Shown: positions 1-12,553, numbered from the stretch's first letter. The stretch: 64,000 nucleotides of DNA from Diospyros lotus (GCF_014633365.1 NC_068338.1:15882616-15946615); one strand, 5' to 3'. The notes: generated from the letters alone by a model not told the origin. Numbers and translations: made by a program.

Positions 1-2212
1 AGTAACCCACAACCAACAAGCTAAGTTAACGTAGAAGTAAAACTGAAGCAAAATTAACACCAAAATCAGCTTACTTGAAGGTCATTTATAAACATATAGT
101 ATATACAGATCTACACTCAAAATAGATCGAACAATTAGAAACCCTCTGCTCTAATCTGCAAACTTGTTAGGAGTCCAAAGATCTTAAACAAACGTCTAGG
201 GGGAGTTATGAATAGTTCTAAGTCCCTTAAAAAGGGTAAAAATGACCTAAGAAGGTCGTTGCGCTCGTTGGGAGAGGCCAAAGCTTCAAACGTTGCAACA
301 GGGAGGGATCTTAGAAGCACAAAAATGGACAACGAACCTCAAGGAAAGATTGCACCTGTTAGATTGCGGAGGCCAATACTTGTCAATTTTAGGCTCAAGC
401 TTAGAAGATTTATTACAGTGCTGTCTGGTTTGGGTGTTGAGAACCAAAAAGAAAATATCAAAACAATATCTAGATCCCATGGTTAGTTTGACCCTAATCT
501 TAACTTACAAGGAGGTTGGACCAAGAATAGGGCACTTGAACTTGACGATGGAGATGAGGAAATGATGAATAGGTCAAGCGAGGCAGGGATATTTAAATTG
601 GTGCTGAGAGGATGACGATGGCGAGAGATAATGATGAGTGGGCAACTTCGAGGATATGATGGGGAGATGGTGATTTGTAGGGCCCGATGTAAGAAGGCAT
701 CACTGAGGGGTTGGGAATATGCTTTGAGAAGGAAAAGTGGAGAGGGGAAAGAGACAACAAACAAGGGAAGAGAAATGTTGATCACGACGTAAAATAAGGA
801 AGGATAACTGTTGATTAGGAGTGGGAAATAACACTGACAAGACAAGAAGAGAAATGACGAAGAAGGGGCAGTAAAAGAGACGAGTTTGACGAGAATTGGA
901 GGCAGTGGGGTGAGAGATGCTATCAAGGAGCTATAAAATGTAAGGGAGAAGAGAAGACTATTGGTGATTGAGCATCGGTGGTTACTGGGTATGAGGTTTG
1001 TTACATGTAACATAGTTACATGAATAATAATAAAGTGAATAAGATTTAATAAGAGAGAATCATTATATCTATGTTATTATTTATTTTAATTAAAAATGGT
1101 AGATAAGATGGTTATGACAAGGATTTGAATGGTTAATTCCCTTTGATTGCATGGGAGGAGGTGTAAAAGGAGAGAGAATAAGTGGAAGAATAGGTTGGTC
1201 TTCCAACAAGGGTATTGACTAGTTAAATGGTTAAAAAGTGATCATTTGATTGAAATTATTAAAGGGCTAAGAATTGATCTCAAGGAAATATTTAAACTCA
1301 AAACCCTAACTATTACCTATTTTTTCATTCTTGAAACCAAAATAAATGAAGGGGAGAAGAAGATAGCTTTAACTGAGGTGTAGAAGGAGAGAAGAAAAAG
1401 AAGAGAAAAGGTAAAAAAGAAGAAAATATAGGAAGAAAAGAAGGAAATAGAAGAGAAAATACTCAAAAGATAACCCTAACCCTATTTTAGGACGGTTGAC
1501 CAAAGCTTAATAGGAAAAGATGAGGCTTAATTTATTCTTAATCTGGCAAGCCTTTGGTAAATCTAGCTAAGGTAAGGTGTATGAGCTAAATTCCTTGCAT
1601 TAGATGACTTATTATGGGATTGCTTTTTATGTTTTTGTTATTTGATGAGAAATGTGAAAGTAATGCCATGCGTGTGCTTGTTTGCTTTCTTTGGGAACTG
1701 TTTGATACTTTGATGAGTTAGCTATGAATGATAGCTAGACTCATAGTCATGAATGGTTGATACATAACTTATTTGATATTTCCCATTGAATGCTTTATAT
1801 TTAAAAGTTTCAAAATTTCAATCTAAAGTGGTTTATATGCACTTAAGTGTTCAAATATTTCATAGTGCAAATTATGAAAGTGTTTAGCTCACCCTAGATA
1901 TATTTTTCTTGTGTGAAAATCTGTATATACATATGTAATTGATGAAAGAAAATCTTCCAAAAACAAGGAGAAGGTGGCTTCTTGAAATGCTTGTTTGTCG
2001 AAGCATTTATAACATTTTGAAGCAAAAAGAAGTAAGAAAATTTGAAGACATTGATGCCTAAATTTGCCAGATCAATTTGGACAATGGTTCTTTTGTAGAT
2101 TAATGTTGTTTTTGGTTAATCATGTACATAGCTTGTTTGTTGTCAAGATCAAGTGAGTGAAATGCGTAAATATAACCTATGTATCTGGAAACCTAGATTG
2201 ACCAAGTCTTAT
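1..2212. other. Decayed intergenic or LTR-like DNA, no gene
   Basis: No open frame here has a recognisable domain. The long minus-strand frame at 483-1013 is low-complexity Ser/Leu/Pro-rich sequence opposite a purine-rich stretch, so I do not call it. Purine-rich blocks (about 1370-1470) followed by an AAGGTAAGG motif near 1571 recall the leader of the LTRs further right, in plus orientation. I infer a decayed LTR but cannot place its ends. Confidence 0.4.
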
Positions 2213-2757
2213 TGTAATACCCTTGACGATAATGTAATTTCCCAAAAGATATTGGGCTTTGGTGTATTTTTTTAGAAATTATGGGGATTTTAGCGTAATT
2301 TACAAAAAATTCAAGGCTTAAGTGAAAACTTAAGTTGCGGCCTTGTTCTAATCTATAGAAGTCATAATGTAATATATCATAGACCGAGTGTTGGAATTAA
2401 AGGGTTAGACTAGAATTAAACTGAACTTGAAGGGTGTAAAGTGATAATTTAGAAAAGATGAAGCTTGGTCGAAGCTTTGTTGTTGATGTCATCTTCAGCC
2501 AGCTACAAGGCTAAGTAGTGGCCAATGATAACCTACAAACTTGGGAAATAATGAACAAATAGAGATTGGAAGACATAAACAGTCAATTGACTATGCTGAA
2601 TCGACCGTGTTGAGTAAGCATTTTCTTCACTCGAGTAAGCTTTGATATCACTCAAATAGGGTAGATACTCGATTATACTCAACAACTACTCAATTGAACA
2701 AAGACATGAATTAAATACTCGACTATCACTCACAAATAGTTTATTATATATCAATTT
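2213..2757 (+). repeat. Possible LTR start with ACTCGAT-rich repeat
   Basis: A TGTAATACCC start at 2213 matches the 5' end of the LTR superfamily found across the window, in plus orientation. No matching end was found. From about 2626 the DNA is dense in the short motif ACTCGA(T/G). The same pattern resumes at 4885-5012 and 5684-5870 once the solo LTR and the TRIM are removed, so these three pieces were one stretch before those insertions. Confidence 0.35.
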
Positions 2758-3960
2758 TATAACGGCCCGCCTCCTGAAACTTTCGCTAGCATAGAAGATC
2801 CATGAAAGGGTCACCATAAGAAGGCATCGAAACAAAAATCCTTAAGATACCCGCTTCATTTCCATTTCAAAAGAAGCTTACATAATAATGAAACATTAGA
2901 TCAATCTTTTAAACGGGCACATCAATCCATACATAACAAAATAATGAGACGGGTACAGAAACAAAATACCTCAAATACAACTTTTAGCCTTTCACCCTCA
3001 AAACAACCCCCAATGACCATAGGCTTGGAGTGACTCTGTACATATATCTACACCCGCTCAAGCACGACTAGACTTACCACCCTCCTTTGCCTTTTCCTTG
3101 CCTTTACTTGGAATGATGCAAAGAAGCAATATGAGCCACAAGGTTCAGCAAGTTCATATAGCAAATAAAGGCATAATGGATGAATCAAAATAAGCAAAAC
3201 ATGATATCTCAACTGCAAACATAAGAAACTCCCTTACCACAAGGGACTAATGATGGAAACAAGATAAATAAGATTAGGTTGAGAAGTTTTCACCATGGCC
3301 ATTTATTAATCATCATGCCTGATGTCATGCTCTATGTCAATGTATATGTAAACCCATGCAAGATGCATAAATGATGTGGATCTTTATCCACCCACGCTCT
3401 GGTTCGAACCAGACGCCATTCCATACTCTTGTGGATTGTCATCCACCCACACACTGGTTTAACACTAGGCGGCATTATAGGCCTAAGCCCCCACAGCCAA
3501 GCGCAAGCCTGCCGGAATTATGAGGATATCTTTTATTCACATGCACATTTAATGCTATATAAAATAGTTCAGAACGCACACATGTATGCCATCATGTACT
3601 ATGCACCCTTACTATCGATCATATGGAATAATGCATTCACAAAACATTGTTACCCCCATCTTAGTCAAAGATATTTCCATGATAGATTCCCTCTCTAACA
3701 TGCTTTAATACTTTCATTTCATCCCAAGGTTCCTCATGCATAAGCACCTCAACAAACTCCCAAATATTGGTTGAAAACAATTAGATCTACTTTGAAATCG
3801 ATGTTAGACCACTCAAATCTTGGCCAAATGACCTAAAACTTATACCAAAACAAAGCCTATCAAGTCTAGTTTACAACACAATAAACGGTTTGCAATTTCG
3901 ATCTTTCTACAAAACGTTATGCCAAAAATAATGAAGGGTGCACGACCTGTCAAAGGCCAA

Positions 3961-4095
3961 ACTGTCGACAGATAGGGAAGCAACTATCGACTAATAGAAG
4001 CTTTTTCACCCATTCTGTCGATAGTTTAGGGCAACTGTCGACTAACAGAATTCCCAAAAGCCCTCTATCGACTAAATCAACCCCTTTTGTCGATA
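3961..4095. repeat. Degenerate TCGAC/ATCGACT motif cluster
   Basis: Within about 130 bp the motif ACTGTCGAC / TATCGACTA / GTCGATAGTT recurs at least seven times with 10-20 bp spacing. A similar cluster lies at 36055-36470. It is inside solo LTR G, in what would be its U3/leader region. Confidence 0.6.
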
Positions 4096-4647
4096 ATTGC
4101 ACCCCCAAACACGAGAATTAACATATGAACACCAAAAATACATGCAAGATACACCAAATACTTGTATGTTACTTCACCCTATCAACAAATACGCCATTCC
4201 TTACAAGAAAATAGGGAAGAATGAATTCCTTGCTTAGATGATACGCATGGTTAACCCAAAATTTTGAAAAACGACGTGAGACGCAATCGATTTACGTAAA
4301 AACAAACCTACTTCCAAAGGAAGGGTTTTTTTTTATTTTTACCCAAAGAGGGATGTTCCGAGACTTCTAACGGAAGGAAAAAGTCGAGATTCATACCAAC
4401 AAGAGTCCAAAATGGAAACTTGTCATTTAAGAAGAAGATAGAGGGAACTTGCCTTGTTGAAATGGAAGATCCTTTGGAGAAGAAGATGTTGAGCCTCAAA
4501 AACCCCACCAAAAGCTCTTAATCTTGACTACCAAATCCACTCTTGAAGCTCCAAGATGAAGAAGAAGAGATTATGAGAGAAGAGAGAAAGTAGAAGAAAG
4601 AAACGAGAGGGAGAGAAGAGTGAATGGTTTTACTATCTCTGTTTTCT

Positions 4648-4656
4648 CTTTTATAG
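4648..4656 (-). promoter_or_regulatory. TATA box of LTR G
   Basis: The minus strand reads ACTATAAAAG. It sits about 230 bp from the outer end of the LTR, the same relative place as the TATA boxes of the other LTRs. A purine-rich (minus strand: pyrimidine-rich) leader follows downstream. Confidence 0.5.
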
Positions 4657-5012
4657 TATCCCCTCTTTCCCATTTTGCCCTTACTCTCTTATACAAATTT
4701 CCCTTTTTATCCCTTCCTCTTTTCCTCTTCTTAAATCATCACAAATTCACATATATATTAACTCACAATACATAAACATCTATTTTCATAAACACACTAC
4801 AATTTCATCCACACGGAATTAATATCCAAAATACTGAAATATATATATATATATATATTTTAGACCCATGATCGGGTCGTTACAAATTTACACTTGATTG
4901 CTCATGAAAAATACTTAATTAAAAGAGAATAAAACTTCATAATCATTGTGCAATCAAAATCACCCGACTATGGGATTGAAATACTCTATTAATAGAAGAA
5001 TTTACTCGATTA

Positions 5013-5259
5013 TGTAATACCTCGAGAGCCCAAAGTTAGTTATAAGAAGGAACTCTTAAAAAGCTAGTATATGTATCGAGGATAGTAAAGAAGGAAACAT
5101 TAACTGGATACCTTTTGAGTTGAATGTGGATAAAGAACTCCCAGGTTAAGCGTGTTTGAGATAGGGTAACTCAAGGATGGGTGACCCTTGTGAAGTTCGC
5201 GTATGCCCATCAAGGTAAGTTGATACAGTTCTTCCTATCGCTCGATGCAAGATGTTACA
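5013..5259 (+). repeat. TRIM 5' LTR
   Basis: TG...CA ended copy, aligned along its whole length with 5434-5683. It ends directly before the PBS. Confidence 0.93.
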
Positions 5260-5261
5260 GG

Positions 5262-5274
5262 TGGTATCAAAGCC
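5262..5274 (+). promoter_or_regulatory. TRIM primer-binding site (tRNA-iMet)
   Basis: TGGTATCAAAGCC lies 2 bp after the 5' LTR. It differs by one base from the complement of the 3' end of plant initiator Met tRNA (TGGTATCAGAGCC), the usual primer of TRIMs and many Ty3/gypsy elements. Confidence 0.9.
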
Positions 5275-5433
5275 AACCCTTGGAGAAGGTGGGGAGTGGC
5301 GCTGGGGCGCAAGGGCCTGAATAAGGAGAGGCTCCTAGCAGGCTTCTAAGATGTTAGCTCCCAAAGAGGAGAAGATTTGGGACCAATTGTAAGGTCACAT
5401 GACGAGAACATCATGTGCTCAAGAGTAGGAGAA

Positions 5434-5683
5434 TGTAATAACTTGAGAGCCCAAAGTTTGTTCTAAGAAGGGACTCTAGAGAAGCTAGTATATGTATCGA
5501 GGATAGTAAGGAAGGAAACAATACCAGTTGGATATCTTTTGGGCTGAATGTGGATAAAGAACTCCCGAGTTAAGCATGTTTGATTTAGGGTAGCTCAAGA
5601 ATGAGTGACCCCTGGGAAGTTCGCATAGCCCCATCAAGCTAAGTTGATTCGATCCTTCCTATTGCTCGATGTAGGATGTTACA
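5434..5683 (+). repeat. TRIM 3' LTR
   Basis: Second terminal repeat, preceded by the purine tract at 5424-5433 and followed by the GATTA target duplication. Confidence 0.93.
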
Positions 5684-6660
5684 GATTATGCTTAGGACTT
5701 AGTTGATTACAAAGGTATAACACTCGACAATCACTTTGATCACTCGATTGCTTTTGACATAGCCGAAACTTGCAATAAATACTCGACTACAAAGAGCATT
5801 TACTCGAGTGATATTTAAACATACTCGAATTATTTTCTCATTCACTCGATTATCATTCAATCAACATATATTATTTTGAATATTATCAAAACATCTAAGA
5901 TATCATAAACATTGAGCTTAAATATAAAACTCATTTTTCTCATCAACATCTGTTGTATCGTGAGAAAATGGGCCCCATCTAAAAAATGTTTTCGGCCACA
6001 AAAGTGAAGTTTTCGGTCATCGAAAGCTTCTATGCATAATAGACCTTTCAGCCCAAGAGTTTCCAGGTGAGAGATATTTTCGGGCATTGAAAGCTTCCGA
6101 GCATGAAAAAGAGCTTCTGGGCATAATCTACTTTTCGGGCAAGAAATGTTTCCAGGCACCCAGCAAGTTTCTGGGAAACACGTCTCTTAAACCCCTAGAT
6201 AATCGACACGTGTCTTCTGACGATCCTCTAGAATTGAGCCCTATAAATATCTAGTTACAGGACCAAGGAAGGGAAGAGATATGCACACGTGAAGGGAGCA
6301 CATATTAGTAGGCATTGTGCGGGACAACCAACGGGTGAGCAATGACCAACTCGATTCCACCAGATGCCTCGCAATTAATACCCTGACGAACCTGCCCCAC
6401 CTAGGGTAGCAGGCCACTCCACGCCTATAGGTGGCGCCTCACATTCTCGGACATGCGCCTCGATTCCTAAAGCCTACTTTACACTCAAAATCAAAGACCT
6501 GACCATAAACAACTCGACCCTACCCCGCAGAACAAAACAAGCACAAGAAGAAAGACAATAGAAATAGAGCATTGCGAAAGGAGGGAAAAAGAAATAATTT
6601 ATTATAAAGCAAGGGACATCCAACAAGGCTCCAGGACTTATGTGAGAAGCCTATGCTATT
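5684..6660. other. Repeat DNA with a plus-strand TATA-like motif, no gene
   Basis: 5684-5870 continues the ACTCGAT-rich stretch. 5930-6170 holds a degenerate repeat of TTTTCGGGCAT/GAAAGCTTC phrases; the minus frame across it (5857-6159) is low complexity and is not called. 6241-6252 has CCTATAAATATC below CACGTG-type motifs (6205-6215), a promoter or LTR-like arrangement, but no second copy is in the window. 6590-6605 has ATTTATTATAAAG just past the stop of the minus-strand antisense gene and could serve its 3' end. Confidence 0.35.
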
Positions 6661-6668
6661 ACACAAAA

Positions 6669-7127
6669 TTATGACTTGGCTCGACTCCCCTTCGTCGAGT
6701 TTACAAGATAGCTGTCCTTGATTTCCTTGAGAAGACAGAAGGCTGAGAGATCCAACTCCGGGAAAACACCTCGAATGTGGGATAGAGCCACTTCGTACCG
6801 CTCCCTTTTAGACTCCTCCGCTTCAACCTTCGCCTTTGCCATCTCGGACCGAGCAACCGCCACCTCGGTCTTCGCCTTCATCTCATTCGTTATCACCTTA
6901 GCTTTGGTTACTGCCACCTCCGCCTCCAACCTTCTTAACTCTGCGATAGCAACGTCAAGCTGGCTTTAAAGAACGCCAACTATACGTTCAGCCTCGTCAA
7001 CCCACTTCTTTGTTTCAGTAGTGGCCACCTCCATAGCCTTCCCGACGTCCCTCTTTACTAACTCCTAGGCCTGATCCAGTTTCTCCTCATAGTTTGCCTT
7101 CATCTTGGTAAGTCGGGTCACGGTATC
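6669..7127 (-). pseudogene. C-terminal part of Tat-element antisense ORF (coiled coil), broken
   Basis: Read leftward, the frame gives an Ala/Glu/Lys-rich heptad-like coiled coil (LEAEVAVTKAK, VARSEMAKAKVEAEES) followed by a short globular tail with FPELDLSAF. It then ends at a stop at 6669. The open part starts at 6929, but the same frame continues upstream to LTR A with two in-frame stops. This coiled coil plus FPELDLS tail is a pattern I associate with extra ORFs of plant Tat-lineage Ty3/gypsy elements, often called putative gag or plant transposon protein. The neighbouring Tat LTR (15840-16609) is in plus orientation, so the ORF is antisense to the element. Function unknown; assignment is by pattern only. 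Confidence 0.6.
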
Positions 7128-9661
7128 TGTAACACCTCGCTTTTTCGAGCGTGTTATAACTTAGGATAATTATGAGATAATAATTTTTTTTCCTTCAAAA
7201 CTAATGCTAAACCATAATCATTCCTCATATCATCCCAAATTTTTCATACATTTATTTTGAAAGAGAATCATCATAAACATCAAATGCGGAAGATAGAATT
7301 GAACCTAACATCTTAACATTAATCACAAATAAGGTTATACATCATCATTAACCATAAATGTGGTTATACATCATCATTCCTCGAAACGTTCAGAATTTAA
7401 AGTAGAAGAACTTAAATACATGGGCTACATAATATACATTCAATTCATCATGCACTTTGCTAAGTGTTATTTCATGCCTCATTCATCTTCGTTTCTGCTA
7501 CAATCTCCATATATAATGTTTGAATATTCCAGGGGCAAAGCCCAACTTAGATGATGAATCATCTAAATAAGGGAACAATAAACATATTTTGTGCATGGAT
7601 GCAAAATGTCCTTTTCGTGCATGGATTGTACCTTATTGCTACTCCCCATTTTCACAACCTCCTTACTAAGTCGAGGTGTATGGGTGCACCCTTGGAAGAG
7701 CAGCGGTCTCAGCCCGTACTTTCAAACCCTTATGCGAATGTATGATCAACAATATCATCGTATACATATGCATATTTCATCATCAATACATGTAAATGCA
7801 ATCTACATGAACATATTCACATCAAGACATGACAACATGATAAAATCATTTACTTAAAATCAGGTTTTAGGTATAACCACTTACCTTCTCAAGTTTATTG
7901 GGCTACCTTGATATTCACGTTATGCATTATCTCGACTTGCGTGTCAATCTCAAAATTTGTACAAATCACTTCAACTTAAACCTCAAAGTACCCTAATCAT
8001 CATATTTATTTAAATAAACATTAAACCTATTTTTCCATAATTTCTTGCATTTTCTTTATTTTTCTCCCTATTTCTTCCTATTTTCCCTCAATAAATCCAA
8101 ACTAAATATTTCTCTAATATTTCCTCAAATATTTCACTATAACAATTCATAAAATAACATTTCTAAATTTTTAGAATTTTCTAAAAAATTTTACTCACCT
8201 TAACTTAGCCTCTCATGCTTCCACGGTATGCATGCATTTACCTTAAAACGCGAGCCTAATCAATTTGCAGGCTTCGGAATACTCCTCTGGCCCCAAAATA
8301 ATTCCCAAAATTATTTTGGCATTTTTCAGAATTTTTTCCACATTTTTCTTATTTTTTATAATTTTCTTATTTTTTCCTTCTTTTTCTTTTCTTTTTCTTC
8401 TTTCTTTCTCCTTCTTCCTCACTTCATCTTCAACCTCCTACTGCTCTTGCGCTCGAGCAACCATGCTAGCTCGCCACATACCCACGTTGCTATCGTTGCC
8501 GCCATCCTCATCGGTCGCTTCTCGCCGTCGCGCAACCACCGTTGTTGGCCACTTGCACCGTAAGCCACCCACGGCCACCACCTGTGCGCAGGCACCTGCC
8601 ATGGATGACCCCTGCAGCTGCTCGCCTTAGCCATCACCGGCTGCTCCAATGTTGCTAGCTGCCATAACCACCACTGGCAGCCTCCACACCACCGTGCGCC
8701 TTCAGCCATTGCCCTGCTCTAGCTGGAGCTTACGACCATGGCTGCTTGGAGCTTGCGGTTATGGCTGTTTGTGGCTACAACCAGCCACCACGTTAGGCCC
8801 ATTGTCTCCATCTCTCACAAGCTCTTATTGCCATGCTCGGCTATCAGCTCTCTGCCTCAATCTCTCTTGGCTCTCTCTTCTCATTCAACCACTCTCTACT
8901 TCAAAACTCTCGGCCATTTGCGCTCTCTCTCTACAACTTTATGATTTCTTCTTGCTTCCTTTCTCTTCAATTTCCTCCCTTATTTATAGAAAACCCATAG
9001 TAGCCTCAAGCCTTGCTTTGGCAAATCACCCCGACCAAACTCTCAATCCCTCTGCATCATTTCGGTGGAAATTGCTCCTTTTGCAATTTCTTTCACAAAA
9101 ATACTCAATTAAAGAGCCAACCCCACATACATATATTATATATATATATATAATATATTTCACACATTTGATCCCCATAGTTTATCTTAATTACACTTGG
9201 TAATTTCTCAAATTATAAATGCACTCTCTAAGGTCAAATTAATTTGCATTACGATATTGAAAATGCAAAATTAATAATTCATAACTTACTCGATAATGAC
9301 GATTTCGCCCCAATGTACTCACCGGGATATTGATTCATCCCAAAACCACATCAGGGTTGATCCTTACGCAAAATCGGAGCCCCCTTACGATGATTTTCCT
9401 TGAGTCCCTTACGATGATTCAATTTTTCAGCTTGAATCGAAGTTGTATTTTAACTGTACCAAAAATCGTCTCAATTCTGATTTCTTTTAATACCATAAAT
9501 CTTATATCGGGACGCTCATTGAGGCCATATCATTAGACATTTACACTCCGGGACATTCCTTACAGTCGATTTGGTACTTATAACTGCTATCAAGCCAATT
9601 TTTCGATATTCTAAACTTGCTTAAATTGCATGGAAACCTCCCAAAAATATGGGTTCTTACA
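7128..9661 (-). mobile_element. Solo LTR A, Ty3/gypsy
   Basis: It starts TGTAACACCTCGC and ends GGGTTCTTACA, 2534 bp, with no internal coding region. The flanking 5-mers are GTATC and GTACT, so the duplication is imperfect. The antisense gene's coiled coil resumes on both sides, which supports a single insertion. In minus sense it carries a TATA box (8981-8989), a pyrimidine-to-purine and GC-rich leader (8340-8760), a splice-donor-like GGTAAGTGGTT (7875-7885) and the palindrome AGATGATGAATCATCT (7549-7564). The frames at 8228-9203 are low-complexity Phe/Ser or Ala/His-rich shadows and are not genes. Confidence 0.8.
8981..8989 (-). promoter_or_regulatory. TATA box of LTR A
   Basis: The minus strand reads CTATAAATA. 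It occupies the same relative position as the TATA boxes in LTRs B, C, D and F. Confidence 0.5.
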
Positions 9662-10102
9662 GTACTCGCCTCAAGCAATCGACAATTTGTAGCAAACTGG
9701 AGCACCTAACTCTTGATTTGATAGAACGCAACGGGTTGCCCGAGATCTAATAACCTCTGATCCGATAACGGATCAAGATAAGATCAATAAAGAGGTCGCT
9801 TTAGAATTTAAGGTCCCGAAACAAATCTGAGTAGCTCCCGAGACCAACCGGACTCGAGCCGCTAGACGGTCGAGTTTCCCTCTCGAAACCCTTCTATGCT
9901 TCTTGTGTCAAGCTAACTCCTCAGAAATAGTGGGCTCTCCAGGCTTAGGAACCAAAGGCTTGGTGGTAACAATCGTAGGGAGGGGCTGTGTAACAAAGGA
10001 AGCCAACGTTGGCGCAACTCGAGCCTTCCCGACTGCTTTATCCACCACCACGAAACCCAACACAAGATCATTTTTCTCCTTGCGGAGTTCATCTAGCTAG
10101 CT
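9662..10102 (-). pseudogene. Middle part of Tat antisense ORF, between LTRs A and B
   Basis: Read on the minus strand from 10102, an open stretch of about 70 codons begins with a charged LDELRKEKNDL heptad and runs into a Pro/Thr-rich part ending at a stop near 9907. It lies between solo LTRs B and A in the order expected for the antisense gene whose start is at 12595 and whose end is at 6669. I infer that this was one gene. The plus-strand frame at 9903-10100 is its shadow. No domain is recognised. Confidence 0.45.
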
Positions 10103-12553
10103 TGTAACACCCCGCCTCGCCGAGCGTGTTACTATAAGGGTATTTCCGAGAATCTTTTTTTTTTTTTTTAATAACATCATTACGCAAGGTGCTTCATGAA
10201 CAACCTTCACATGCACACACAAGATCCTGAAAACCCCAGTCTTGCCTGTTTAACTAACAAGATCAATAATCTTAACAACTATACGAGAGATATCATAATG
10301 CAGCGGATACATTAACATCAAACACCGTGATTCTTACATAACATTTCCATAACGAAATACATATTACAAATAACCAAATGATAACAATGTTATTGTACAA
10401 TTATTTATACACACGCTGGAATACATACCGAAACCCCACAGTTTACAACAACTATCAATCTAAGCACCATTGACCTTCAACCGGCCATGTCCTTGTCCTC
10501 GCAACAGTCCCTGACTGGAACATTGAACGTTTCAGGGGCATAACCCAGGTTAGACGACAAAACATCTAAGTGACGGCATGAAACAATTCACATATGCATA
10601 AAAGACATACAAGCATGGCATTTACAGACAAAACGACACATGCAAACACGTCTATCTTGAGAAATCTCCCTGACATACTCAACCTGCCGTGGAAAATCCA
10701 TTCCACACACTGTTGGGATTGACCTTGCCGCGACATACTTAATCTCTCGAGTGCCCTACCGTGTCACTCGTTCACTAGGATTAACCTTGTCCCATTCTCA
10801 AGAAGACCCCATCTCGTCCCATATGGACCCAATAACGACACGAAAATCAATACCCCGATGATATGAAAATCACACGCCATGCACCGACTCTTTTGCAAGT
10901 AAAAACAGTTGATGCAATATACCACATGATAAATATGCAAATGATGCCATGATGCCATATATACATGAATAAAACACATAAGCATAGCATCTCGAGTTCT
11001 AGTTTCGAGTGCCCTACCGTGTCACTCGTTCACCTAAACTCATTACACTCACACCAAGACATATCCAAAATAAAGGTAAAACTAGAGTCAAACCACTCAC
11101 CTCGGACATATTCGGATCGCCTCGATCCTCGTTCACTACCTCGGTTTGCGTGTCGAATCCAAAATACTTGAACTTATGCTCAACCTCGAGCCACAATATT
11201 CCCTAAACACCATATTAAATTAAGGAAACATTAAAATCTATTTTCCTTAATTTTTCCATAATTTTCTCTATTTTCTCCCTTTTTTTCACCTTGATAATTC
11301 CAAAATAATTATTTCCTCAAACATTTTTCTCAATTTTTCCACATGATAAATCCTAAAATAAATCAATAAAAATACTGGAAAAAGAATTACCAAAATGCCC
11401 CTTCTCACGCGCCGGAGTGTGAGTGCAAGTAATGTGTGGTGCGTGCAACTCACGCGCCACTATCTTCTCCAAAATTTCGGCTGCCGACGGGTGTTCCGAT
11501 GACCACGAAAAGGGTACCCCTTGAAGCCTATGAGGAATCGATCCATGTGGTACCGGTTTCAGGCCAAAAGGCCACCGAAAAATGGCCGAAAATGGCAGTT
11601 GCAGGCGGCTCGCGGCGGTCCGCCACCCGACTTCGGCCAAGCCTCAATCGGCCATTAAACTCACTCGAAAACCCACAAAAAACTCCAGAATGACTCTCCT
11701 GAATGCAAGGATCTAAAGCCCCTTAACCATTCCCTCAAAATCATCCAAAAACGAGGTCAATTTCATGCTTCAAAGATCGAAACCCTCGGGCCCTTTTATA
11801 CCCGAAAAATCGACCTTCCTTCGGCCAATCACCGGCCATGGCTTAGTCACCAAGCATCCTCACGCCGGCTATCACCTCCCCCAGGTCGCCCTTGGCCGTC
11901 CCATCGCTGGATTCGCCCCCCCCCCCCCACGTGCGAAGATTTGTGGCGGCCGATTTCCCTTCACTGTGTTCACATTATAACTTTGTTTTATTGCACTTTC
12001 ACCCTCTGATTTATTCAACTCTCATTTTGGCCTTTTTCATTATACTCCTGATCTATCCAACTATACCACCAAGGCCTACAAGATTTGTACTTCTCATTTG
12101 AACCTTGAAACTCCTGAAAAACTACCGTTTTAACCTCCCTCGGGTAAATTTAGAAAATTACACTTAAGCCCGACTGGTTAATTTGACCTTAAATCCATTT
12201 GTTTCAACCTGAAATCGCTTAAGGGTTGTTCTACACATTAAATACTAGTCCTTGACCCGCTCCGTTGACCTTCTGAACGTCTTCTACGTCGATTCAATTT
12301 TCTCAGCCCGGTCGATAGCTGTATTGAAAACTGTTCCCGATCTAATTTCTTTCATCACGAAAAATCATATTTTAAATCACTCGTCGATACTATACCATTT
12401 TCCTTAATCGTCTAGGGTCCGGGGTACTCCCTCCAACTAATTCGGTCATCCAAAGCTGCGTCAGTGTGTCTTATAGCCTTATTCTTTTGATAATTCCAGC
12501 TATACCCTTCATTAAATACCATATATACTCTTAATAATTTCCCGGGTATTACA
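10103..12553 (-). mobile_element. Solo LTR B, Ty3/gypsy
   Basis: Starts TGTAACACCCCGCC and ends CCCGGGTATTACA, 2451 bp. Flanking 5-mers TAGCT and TGGCT differ by one base, an aged target duplication. In minus sense it has a TATA box (11793-11800), a GC-rich leader with CACGCGCC (11405-11660), a splice-donor-like GGTGAGTGGTT (11091-11101), and a diverged form of the conserved palindrome block (10550-10568). No PBS or coding region. A run of ten or so C residues lies at 11919-11930. Confidence 0.82.
11793..11800 (-). promoter_or_regulatory. TATA box of LTR B
   Basis: The minus strand reads TATAAAAG. A CGATTTTT-type context precedes it in transcription sense, as in LTRs C, D and F. Confidence 0.5.

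Larger units (their letters stand above)
2758..4884 (-). mobile_element. Solo LTR G, Ty3/gypsy-type, with AATTT target duplication
   Basis: On the plus strand the element begins TATAACGGCCCG (a TG-to-TA change at the tip) and ends GGGTCGTTACA. AATTT lies directly outside both ends (2753-2757 and 4885-4889), which is a perfect 5-bp target duplication. No gag or pol, PBS or second LTR is present, so it is a 2127-bp solo LTR left by LTR-LTR recombination. Orientation is minus by comparison with the other LTRs: a TATA box at 4648-4656 reads on the minus strand. The copy carries a cluster of TCGAC/TCGATAG motifs at 3961-4090. Confidence 0.85.
5013..5683 (+). mobile_element. Complete TRIM (miniature LTR retrotransposon)
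   Basis: Two direct repeats, 5013-5259 (247 bp) and 5434-5683 (250 bp), both start TGTAATA and end GATGTTACA. They flank only 174 bp. Just inside the left repeat is TGGTATCAAAGCC (5262-5274), a primer-binding site for initiator Met tRNA. Just inside the right repeat is a purine tract AGTAGGAGAA (5424-5433). The 5-bp target duplication GATTA (5008-5012 and 5684-5688) is perfect. No coding sequence fits, so it is a non-autonomous TRIM. The two repeats differ at scattered positions, so it is not recent. Confidence 0.95.

Noticed and set aside
483..1013. 176-residue minus-strand open frame
   Set aside because: Low-complexity Ser/Leu/Pro sequence opposite a purine-rich repeat; no domain.
8228..9203. 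Overlapping open frames of 96-184 residues in LTR A
   Set aside because: They lie in the LTR leader, overlap on both strands and are compositionally biased (Phe/Ser, Ala/His).
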